Shown here: positions 48,204 to 55,963 of the stretch, in pieces | Layout: each line of letters starts with the position of its first letter | Position numbering within the stretch: the first letter of the stretch is position 1 | The notes under the pieces: model-generated | The model's input: the letters and a program-made list of their open reading frames with translations, nothing else | The model's database searches: none | What the model was told of the DNA's origin: nothing | Translations under genes and position numbers: made by a program | Assembly: GCF_016278775.1 (NCBI RefSeq) | Contig: NZ_JADQBF010000070.1 | Location: 19,123-83,122, forward strand | Source: Demequina sp. | GTDB taxonomy: Bacteria > Actinomycetota > Actinomycetes > Actinomycetales > Demequinaceae | Direction of reading: 5' to 3' | DNA: 64,000 bases

Positions 48204-50474
48204 ATGAAGTTCACCGACGGATTTTGGCAGTTGCGACCTGGAGTCACGGCCGCCTACGCGCAAGAGGCGTACGACGTCACGGCCGATGGCGACAGCATCG
48301 TCGTCACGGCGCCAGCCAAGCGCATCCAGACGCGCGGCAACGTGCTCAACTTGCCCGTGCTCACCACCACGCTCACTCCCGTCGCCGACGGCGTGATCAA
48401 GGTGCGCATCGAACACCACACGGGCGTGAAGGCGCCGCGGCGCTTCGAGGTCAACGAGCAGCGCGCGGCCGGCTCCCTCGCCATCACCGATGAGGAGGGC
48501 GTGGTCACCGCCGGAGGTCTGCGCGCCGTCATCAAGCGCGGCGCCCCGTGGGACCTGTCTTTCTGGCACGGCGACACCCGCCTCACGGGTTCCGGCCACA
48601 AGGCCCAGGGCTACGTGACGCTGGCGGATGGCGCGCCCGTCGCCACCGACCCCGCCGGCGTGGCCGGGGTGACCACCACCGGTCTGGCCCCGGCCCGCAC
48701 GTACGTGCACGAGCAACTCGACCTCGGCGTCGGCGAGCTCATTTACGGCCTGGGCGAACGCTTTGGCCCGCTCGTGAAGAATGGCCAGACGGTCGAGTCG
48801 TGGAACGCCGACGGCGGCACCAGTTCGGAGCAGGCGTACAAGTCGATCCCGTTCTACCTCTCAAGCGACGGCTATGGCGTGTTCGTGAACCAGCCCGAGC
48901 ACGTGTCTTTCGAGGTCGGCTCCGAATCAGTGGAGCGCGTCCAGTTCTCCACGGCCGGCGAGGCACTCGAGTACTTCGTGATCGACGGCCCGACCCCCAA
49001 GGACGTGATTGACCGCTACACGGCCCTCACCGGCAGGCCTGCAGAGGTGCCCGCATGGAGCTACGGCCTGTGGCTGTCCACCTCATTCACCACCGACTAC
49101 GACGAGGGCACCGTCAACTCCTTCGTCGACGAGATGCGGGACCGGGGCATCCCCTTGAGCGTCTTCCACTTTGACTGCTTCTGGATGCGCGAGTTCAACT
49201 GGACCGACCTCGAATGGGACGCCCGGGTGTTCCCCGACCCCAAGGGCATGCTGCACCGCCTCCACACGGAACGGGACCTGCACATCTCCGCATGGATCAA
49301 CCCGTACATCGCCCAGCGTTCGGCCCTGTTCGCCGAGGGCAAGCAGAAGGGCTACCTGGTCAAGCGCGCAGACGGCTCCGTGTTCCAGTGGGACTGGTGG
49401 GTGGCCGGCATGGGGCTCGTGGACTTCACCAACCCCGACGCTGTGCGCTGGTTCCAAGACAAGCTCAGGGCACTTCTCAGCCAAGGCGTCGACGCGCTCA
49501 AGACTGACTTTGGCGAGCGCATCCCCACGGACGTGGTGTGGCACGACGGCACCGACCCGATGGTGATGCACAACCTCTACGCACAGCTCTACAACAAGGC
49601 GGTCTTCGAGTTGCTCGTCGAAGAACGCGGCGAGCGCGACGCGGTCGTCTTCGCCCGCTCCTCCACTGCGGGTGGCCAACAGTTCCCCGTCCACTGGGGC
49701 GGCGACAACACGTCGTCGTTCCCCTCGATGGCGGAAACATTGCGCGGCGGCCTGTCCCTCGCGTCGTCCGGCTTCGGCTACTGGAGCCACGACATCGGCG
49801 GCTTCGAAGGAACGCCTGACCCCGCCGTCTTCAAGCGTTGGGCGGCGTTCGGGCTCCTGTCGTCTCACTCTCGCCTCCACGGCTCCGACAGTTACAGGGT
49901 GCCGTGGGCCTTCGACGAGGAGGCTGTGGCGATCACCGCGAAGTTCACGCAGTTCAAGAACACCCTGATGCCGTACTTGTACGCGGCAAGCGCCGACGCT
50001 GCGGCCAAGGGCGTCTCCGTTGCCAGGCCGATGTTCTTCGAGTTCCCAGATGACCCGTCCGTCGCGTACCTCGACCGCCAGTACATGCTGGGGGGCGAGC
50101 TGCTGGTCGCTCCAGTCATGTCCGCGTCGGGCGAGGTGCAGTTCTACCTCCCTCACGGCACGTGGACCAACATCTGGACAGGGGAGACTGTGCCAGGCGG
50201 CAACTGGCTCACCGAGACTCACGGCTTCGAGACGCTCCCCGTGTACGTACGCGAGGGAGCCGCCATCGGCATCGGTGCCCACGCCGACCGCCCCGACTAC
50301 GACTACCTCGACGGCCTGACCGTGCGCCTCTACGGCGCGGACAAAGAGCTGGACCTGACTATGCCGGTGGTCCAGCCCGACGGCACGGCGCATGTGATCC
50401 GGATTTCCGGAACTCCCGATGCGCCAGTGACCAGCGAAGCGGGAGTCACCGTTCAGGTGGTGTCCCGCCGCTAG
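48204..50474 (+). CDS. yicI: Alpha-xylosidase, GH31
   Basis: YicI-like MKFTDGFWQLRPGV N-terminus and ALKTDFGERIPTDVVWHDGTDP catalytic motif. Confidence 0.93.
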   Translation: MKFTDGFWQLRPGVTAAYAQEAYDVTADGDSIVVTAPAKRIQTRGNVLNLPVLTTTLTPVADGVIKVRIEHHTGVKAPRRFEVNEQRAAGSLAITDEEGVVTAGGLRAVIKRGAPWDLSFWHGDTRLTGSGHKAQGYVTLADGAPVATDPAGVAGVTTTGLAPARTYVHEQLDLGVGELIYGLGERFGPLVKNGQTVESWNADGGTSSEQAYKSIPFYLSSDGYGVFVNQPEHVSFEVGSESVERVQFSTAGEALEYFVIDGPTPKDVIDRYTALTGRPAEVPAWSYGLWLSTSFTTDYDEGTVNSFVDEMRDRGIPLSVFHFDCFWMREFNWTDLEWDARVFPDPKGMLHRLHTERDLHISAWINPYIAQRSALFAEGKQKGYLVKRADGSVFQWDWWVAGMGLVDFTNPDAVRWFQDKLRALLSQGVDALKTDFGERIPTDVVWHDGTDPMVMHNLYAQLYNKAVFELLVEERGERDAVVFARSSTAGGQQFPVHWGGDNTSSFPSMAETLRGGLSLASSGFGYWSHDIGGFEGTPDPAVFKRWAAFGLLSSHSRLHGSDSYRVPWAFDEEAVAITAKFTQFKNTLMPYLYAASADAAAKGVSVARPMFFEFPDDPSVAYLDRQYMLGGELLVAPVMSASGEVQFYLPHGTWTNIWTGETVPGGNWLTETHGFETLPVYVREGAAIGIGAHADRPDYDYLDGLTVRLYGADKELDLTMPVVQPDGTAHVIRISGTPDAPVTSEAGVTVQVVSRR

Positions 50475-50480
50475 CCGACG

Positions 50481-50518
50481 CCGGGCCCTGGTGGATTCCC
50501 CCCTTCCCCCTGGGGCCC
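50481..50518 (+). terminator. Terminator-like hairpin after the alpha-xylosidase gene
   Basis: GCCGGGCCC...GGGGCCCGGTGGGC inverted repeat. Confidence 0.5.
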
Positions 50519-50594
50519 GGTGGGCGGTCGCGCGAAGCCGCACGCTCGGCCGCACCGCAACCCGAACCCGAGGCGTCGCCGCTACCCTGTGGGC

Positions 50595-51839
50595 ATGACA
50601 GACGACGCGTCCTCCGCCGTGCCCCCGACCCCCTCCGCCGGTTTGCGCCCCGACACTCTCGCCGTCCGCGGCGGCGTGCACCGCACGCCGTTCGACGAGA
50701 TGTCCGAGCCGATCTTCATGACCCAGGGCTACGTCTACCCCACCGCCGCGAACGCCGAGGCCGCTTTCGCGGGCGAGATCGATCGCTACCAGTACAGCCG
50801 CTACGGCAACCCGACGGTGACGACGTTCCAGGAGCGGCTGGCGCTCATCGAGGGCGCCGACGCGTGCTTTGCCACGTCTACGGGCATGGCCGCGGTGTTC
50901 GTCTCCCTTGCGTCGATCCTTCGCCAAGGCTCGCGCCTCGTGGCGGCGCGCGCGCTGTTCGGCTCCTCGATCACGGTGTTCAACGACTACTTCACCGAGT
51001 GGGGAATCCAGGTCGACTACGTGGACGGCCACGTGAACGCCGATTGGGAGCGGGCGCTCGCCACCCCGGCAGACGCGATCTACGTCGAGTCCCCCACCAA
51101 CCCGATGCAGGACGTCATCGACATCCCCTTTGTGGCCGCGCTCGCCAAGAAGGCTGGCGCGCTGTTCGTGGTGGACAACGTGTTTGCCACGCCGATCGGC
51201 CAGAAGCCGCTCGAGTTGGGCGCCGACGCGGTGGTGTATTCGGCGACCAAGCACATCGACGGGCAGGGCCGGGTTCTTGGCGGCGCTGTCTTGGGCACCG
51301 ACGAGTACATCAACGGACCCGTGCGGACCATGGTGCGGACGATGGGCGCCACCATGAGCCCCTTCACGGCCTGGGTGCTCGCCAAGTCCCTCGAAACCCT
51401 GTCAATCCGCGTCAAGGCACAGGCCGCGTCGGCGATGGACCTGGCGGCCTGGTTGGACTCCCATCCCAAGGTTGCGACGGCCCGCTATCCGCTGCTGCCG
51501 TCCCACCCGCAGTACGAGCGGGCAGCATCGCAAATGACGCTGGGCGGCACTCTCGTCACGATCGACATCGCGTTGCCTGACGGCGTCGACCCGCACGGAC
51601 CTGAGGCGAAGGCCGCTGCGTTCCGGTTCATGGATGCGCTGCAGGTGATCGACATCTCCAACAACCTGGGCGACGCCAAGTCGATCGCCACGCATCCGGC
51701 CACCACGACGCACCGCAAGCTGGGCGCCGATGGCCGTGCCGCCGTCGGCATGTGTGACGCGACCGTGCGACTCAGCATCGGCCTCGAAGACGTCGAGGAC
51801 TTGCGAGAGGACCTCGAGCGCGCGCTCGCCGCCGTCTGA
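50595..51839 (+). CDS. metZ: O-succinylhomoserine sulfhydrylase (Cys/Met metabolism PLP enzyme)
   Basis: QYSRYGNPTVTTFQERLALIEGADACFATSTGMAAV; PLP-Lys motif VVYSATKHIDGQGR; ATG 50595. Confidence 0.9.
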   Translation: MTDDASSAVPPTPSAGLRPDTLAVRGGVHRTPFDEMSEPIFMTQGYVYPTAANAEAAFAGEIDRYQYSRYGNPTVTTFQERLALIEGADACFATSTGMAAVFVSLASILRQGSRLVAARALFGSSITVFNDYFTEWGIQVDYVDGHVNADWERALATPADAIYVESPTNPMQDVIDIPFVAALAKKAGALFVVDNVFATPIGQKPLELGADAVVYSATKHIDGQGRVLGGAVLGTDEYINGPVRTMVRTMGATMSPFTAWVLAKSLETLSIRVKAQAASAMDLAAWLDSHPKVATARYPLLPSHPQYERAASQMTLGGTLVTIDIALPDGVDPHGPEAKAAAFRFMDALQVIDISNNLGDAKSIATHPATTTHRKLGADGRAAVGMCDATVRLSIGLEDVEDLREDLERALAAV

Positions 51840-51850
51840 AGGAGTGCCGT

Positions 51851-54160
51851 CTAGACGCGTGCGTCGAAGCGGCGCAGGCGCAGCGAGTTACCCACCACGA
51901 ACAGGCTCGACGTGCCCATGGCGCCCGCGGCGATCATGGGGTTGAGAATCCCCGCAGCCGCAAGTGGAATGGCCAACACGTTGTAGGCGAACGCCCAGAA
52001 CAGGTTGCCGCGAATCGTGCCGAGCGTCTTGCGGGCCAGACGGATAGCGCTGGCCACGCCGCGCAGGTCGCCGTTGACGAGCGTGAGGTCCGAAGCCTCG
52101 CGCGCCACGTCGGCGCCCGTGCCGATCGCGATGCCCACGTCCGCCTGGGCGAGTGCCGGAGAATCATTGACGCCGTCGCCCACCATGACCACGCGTCGTC
52201 CGCCCTTCTGCAGGCCCACCACCACGTCGGACTTGTCAGCAGGGAGCACCTCCGCGATGACGCGGTCGATGCCGACCTCCTCGCCCACGGCGCGGGCGGA
52301 GCGCTCGTTGTCGCCCGTGAGCAGTACCACTTCTAGGCCGAGAGCCTTGAGACCGTCGATCGCTTCGCGGGACGACGCCTTGACCGTGTCGCGCACCGCA
52401 ATGGCGCCTTCCGCAGTAATCGGCTCCCGTGTGGGAAGAGCGTCGTCCGCCCCGCCAAGAAGGCCCCCAGCGAGAGGCGCGGCCCGGCCGACGAACACGA
52501 CGGTGGCGCCGGACTCCTCCTGCGCATCGGCCCACGCGGCCACGGTCGCTGGCAACACATCGAAGAGGCGACGGGAGCCGACGGTGACATCCGTCATCGC
52601 GCCCTCGTCGGCGTCGTCGGCTGGAAGTTCGAGGCCACGCACCGTGGCCGTGACGCCGCGCCCTGGCGAGGACCTGAAGCCCTTGATGAGCAGCGTGCGC
52701 TCGTGAGCGTCGGCGATGGCCTTGGCGATCGGGTGCTCCGAACGCGCCTCAACGGAGGCGGCGGCGTCGAACAGTCGGGCGGCCTGATCGGCATCGAGGC
52801 CGGGCGCGTGCTCCGCCAACAGGGCCATGCGGCCCTCGGTCACGGTGCCCGTCTTGTCGAGCACCACCGTGTGCAGCTCGCGGGTGTCCTCGAGCACTTG
52901 CGGTCCGCGGATCAGGATGCCCAGCTGGGCGCCGCGGCCCACTCCCACCATGATGGCGAGTGGCGTGGCGAGGCCGAGCGCGCACGGGCAGGAGATGATC
53001 AGCACGGCCACGGCGGCGGTGAAGGCCCTGTCAACGTCACCCGTCGCGAGCAGCCAGCCCACCAGCGTCGCCATGGACAGGCCCATCACGATGGGCACGA
53101 ATACGGCGGCAATCCGGTCGACAAGTCTCTGGATGTGGGCCTTTCCGGACTGCGCCTCGTCCACCATGCGCGCGATCTGTGCCAGCATCGTCTCCGCGCC
53201 CACGCGAGTGGCCTCGACGGTGAGAGAGCCGTCGGCCGCGACGGTGCCGCCCACCACCTCTGTGCCCGGCCGCGCGGCCACGGGGGCCGATTCTCCCGTC
53301 ACGAGCGACGCGTCCACGGCGGCCTCACCCTCGACCACCACGCCGTCGGTCGCGATGGTCTCGCCAGGACGCACCACAAAGCGCATGCCGATGCCAAGGT
53401 CGTCTCGCGCGATGACGGTGCCGTCTTCCAGCGTGGCCGTGGCGCTTTGGCGCGCGCTCAGGGCGCGAATCGCGTCGCCAGCGTGGGCGGTGGAACGCAC
53501 CTCGAGCCACTTGCCCAACACGATGAGGGAGACGATCACCGCGGCCGTCTCGAAGTACACGTGGCCTGTGCCGCGCAACAGCACCACCATGGACCACGTC
53601 CACGCGGCGATGGAGCCGACGGTGACGAGCGTGTCCATGGTGGTGGCGCGGTGGCGTGCGGACATGAGCGTGGAGCGGTGGAACTGCCAGCCGCTGTAGA
53701 AGACCACGGGGGTGGCGAGCACCGCCACCAGCCATTCCCAGCCTGCAAATTGCCACGCGGGAATCATCGAGATCAGCACGGTGGGCACCGAAAGAACCGC
53801 ACCCACGATGAAGCGTCGTCGATAGTCGGCGATGCGCGCCGCATCGGCGCTGCGGTGGGCGGCGTGCTCGTCGGCAAGCGACATGGACTCCGCGTCCGCG
53901 CCCGCGGCGTCGCCCTTGGCCGGGGTGAGCACCTGGTAGCCGAGCCCCGTGATGGCGGCCCTCATCATGTCCTCGAGCTCTTCAGGATCGATCCCGCCTG
54001 CCGCGTTGACCGTGGCGCGGCGCGTGGCGACATTGACGTCGGCGACCTCGACGCCGGGGAGCAGGGCGAGGCTGTGCTGAATGGTGGAGGCGCATCCCGC
54101 GCACGTCATGCCCCCCACAGCCAGATTGATGGTCTGCGGTTGCGAGTCGGTTGCGGTCAT
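51851..54160 (-). CDS. copA: Copper-translocating P-type ATPase
   Basis: N-terminal GMTCAGCAS; SCPCALGLATPLAIMVG CPC motif; DKTGTVTEG; GDGVNDSPAL. Confidence 0.95.
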   Translation of the reverse strand: MTATDSQPQTINLAVGGMTCAGCASTIQHSLALLPGVEVADVNVATRRATVNAAGGIDPEELEDMMRAAITGLGYQVLTPAKGDAAGADAESMSLADEHAAHRSADAARIADYRRRFIVGAVLSVPTVLISMIPAWQFAGWEWLVAVLATPVVFYSGWQFHRSTLMSARHRATTMDTLVTVGSIAAWTWSMVVLLRGTGHVYFETAAVIVSLIVLGKWLEVRSTAHAGDAIRALSARQSATATLEDGTVIARDDLGIGMRFVVRPGETIATDGVVVEGEAAVDASLVTGESAPVAARPGTEVVGGTVAADGSLTVEATRVGAETMLAQIARMVDEAQSGKAHIQRLVDRIAAVFVPIVMGLSMATLVGWLLATGDVDRAFTAAVAVLIISCPCALGLATPLAIMVGVGRGAQLGILIRGPQVLEDTRELHTVVLDKTGTVTEGRMALLAEHAPGLDADQAARLFDAAASVEARSEHPIAKAIADAHERTLLIKGFRSSPGRGVTATVRGLELPADDADEGAMTDVTVGSRRLFDVLPATVAAWADAQEESGATVVFVGRAAPLAGGLLGGADDALPTREPITAEGAIAVRDTVKASSREAIDGLKALGLEVVLLTGDNERSARAVGEEVGIDRVIAEVLPADKSDVVVGLQKGGRRVVMVGDGVNDSPALAQADVGIAIGTGADVAREASDLTLVNGDLRGVASAIRLARKTLGTIRGNLFWAFAYNVLAIPLAAAGILNPMIAAGAMGTSSLFVVGNSLRLRRFDARV

Positions 54161-54206
54161 GGTTGCTCCAGGGGAAAGGCGTCAGGGGTTGACGGAAGGG
54201 GTGGAG

Positions 54207-54443
54207 TCAGGCCACGACGCGGTAGCCGGCGTCGTGCACGGCCCCGTCGATCGCAAATTCGAGTGAGCCCCGGTCCACGGATCCGTCGGGATGGACGGTG
54301 ACCCGTCCGCTTGCCACGTCGATGTCGGCGTCTACGACGCCATCGGTGGCGGACAGTGCCGAACGAACCTTGCTGGCGCAGCCTTCGCATGTCATTCCCT
54401 CGACGGTGACGTCGATGCTGGGGATCTCGTGGGCAGTGGTCAT
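54207..54443 (-). CDS. copZ: Heavy-metal-associated (CopZ-like) copper chaperone
   Basis: 78-aa C-terminal part of the listed ORF; VEGMTCEGCASKVRSAL. Confidence 0.9.
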   Translation of the reverse strand: MTTAHEIPSIDVTVEGMTCEGCASKVRSALSATDGVVDADIDVASGRVTVHPDGSVDRGSLEFAIDGAVHDAGYRVVA

Positions 54444-54495
54444 GACGAAGCGTTCCTCTCTGCGTGCCGGCGATGTGAACCGGGGCGTGAGACCC

Positions 54496-54527
54496 ACGCT
54501 AAACCTTCCCCTGGACTGGAAGGTCAA
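54496..54527 (-). promoter_or_regulatory. MerR/CueR-type promoter of copZ-copA
   Basis: Minus strand TTGACC (-35) and ACCTTCCAGTCCAGGGGAAGGT dyad (54503-54524), then TTAGCG/TAGCGT, 19-20 bp spacing. Confidence 0.85.
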
Positions 54528-54565
54528 GTCCGTCGTCTGACGGGCCCCCGTGGGTACCCCGAGAC

Positions 54566-55024
54566 TCAGGCGAGCGGGAGAAGTCGCTGGTGCGGGGCGG
54601 GCCTGGGCCGCGAGCCCGCCTGGGCCGCAGAGGCGCCGATGACCTGGCAGCGGCCAGGGTCGTTGCAGTGAGCGGGATCCATGGCGGCGGCTCGTTCGGC
54701 CATCGCGCGAAGCTCGTTGCGGGTGGCCAGCAAGCGGTCGATTTGTGCATCGACGTCCGCCAGGTGGCGCGCCAAGAGCTCGCGGGTGTGGCCGCACGTG
54801 GACTCTCCTGCGGCCTTCATGCCGATGATTTCGCCCGCCTCTGCGAGCGTGAGTCCGGCGGCCTGGGCGTCGCGAATGAACCGCAGGCGCTCCACGGCGT
54901 CGTCTTGGTAGTCGCGGTACCCGTTGGTGTGCCGCTCGGGCTCGCTCATGAGCCCGATCTGCTCGTAGTGCCGGATGGTCTTGGTGGTGAGGCCCGTCTG
55001 CTGGGCCAATTCGCCGATGCGCAT
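54566..55024 (-). CDS. MerR family regulator, copper-responsive (CueR-like)
   Basis: MRIGELAQQTGLTTKTIRHYEQIGLMSEPERHTNGYRDYQ; C-terminal Cys (DPAHCNDPGRC); next to copZA. Confidence 0.92.
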   Translation of the reverse strand: MRIGELAQQTGLTTKTIRHYEQIGLMSEPERHTNGYRDYQDDAVERLRFIRDAQAAGLTLAEAGEIIGMKAAGESTCGHTRELLARHLADVDAQIDRLLATRNELRAMAERAAAMDPAHCNDPGRCQVIGASAAQAGSRPRPAPHQRLLPLA

Positions 55025-55137
55025 CGTCCCAGTCTACGTCAACGTTCCAGCGCGCTGGAACCCTTGCCGAGCGGTTTCGGCGGACACGGTGCCACCCTCG
55101 CCCCGCAGGCACCTGCACCCCGGCCTAGCCTGGTGCC

Positions 55138-55839
55138 ATGCGCACCTCACCCCGCAAGATCGGCCTGCTCGGCGGCATCACATGGCATTCCACCCTTGAG
55201 TACGAGCGTCTCATTCACGAGGGCGTCGCCGATGCCCTCCCTGGTCAGACGGCCGATCTCACGATCCGCCACTACAACTTCGGCGAGATCGCGGATCTCC
55301 AGGCGGCGGGCGACTGGGACGGGTTGGGCCGCCGATTCGCCGCGGACGCGCAATGGCTCGTCTCAGGTGGGGCGGAGGCCGTGCTCATTTGCGCCAACAC
55401 CATGCACGTTGTCGCACCCGCGGTCGAGGACGCGGTAAGTGTGCCCGTGATTCACATGGTCGACGAGACGGCGAAGGCCATCCGCGCGTCTGGCCTCGAC
55501 ACCGTCGCCCTGCTGGGGACAGGCTTCACCATGCGCATGCCGTTCTACCGAGATCGCATGGCGCAACACGGCATCACCACGATGGTGCCGGACGAGCCCG
55601 ACTTGCAGGCGATCCACGACCTCGTCTACACCGAGCTTGCGCGCGGCATCGTCAGCCAGGAGGGCCGCAATCTGGCACGCCGCGTCACCACCGACATCCT
55701 CGCGCGCGGAGCCCAAGGCGTCATTGCAGGCTGCACCGAGATCCCGATGGTCATGACGGCAGACGACGTCGACGTGCCCTACTTCGACGCCCTCGCGGTG
55801 CACGCCCAAGCAGCCGTCGAGTTCGCGCTGGCGGAGTAA
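55138..55839 (+). CDS. Aspartate/glutamate racemase family protein
   Basis: IGLLGGITWHST, CANTMH and GCTEIPM catalytic Cys motifs. Confidence 0.93.
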   Translation: MRTSPRKIGLLGGITWHSTLEYERLIHEGVADALPGQTADLTIRHYNFGEIADLQAAGDWDGLGRRFAADAQWLVSGGAEAVLICANTMHVVAPAVEDAVSVPVIHMVDETAKAIRASGLDTVALLGTGFTMRMPFYRDRMAQHGITTMVPDEPDLQAIHDLVYTELARGIVSQEGRNLARRVTTDILARGAQGVIAGCTEIPMVMTADDVDVPYFDALAVHAQAAVEFALAE

Positions 55840-55963
55840 GACACGGCGAAACGGCGCGTCACCGCACAATCCGGATTCTTTCCCCGGGGCTCGCTCCCTC
55901 TGTACGGCAACGAAATCCCGGTCTATCGTGATTCTCACACGTACGAGGTGAGGGGGTCTCGGA

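Noticed and set aside
49083-51254. 723-aa minus-strand ORF opposite the alpha-xylosidase and metZ genes
   Set aside because: Shadow frame of high-GC genes: H/R/G/V-rich composition, no domain motifs, spans two real genes.
52703-54301. 532-aa plus-strand ORF opposite copA
   Set aside because: Antisense shadow; His/Gly/Arg-rich, no recognisable domain.
54444-55118. N-terminal part of the 303-aa ORF containing CopZ
   Set aside because: Only the last 78 aa are a CopZ-like protein; the upstream part is an out-of-frame shadow of merR and crosses the copper promoter.
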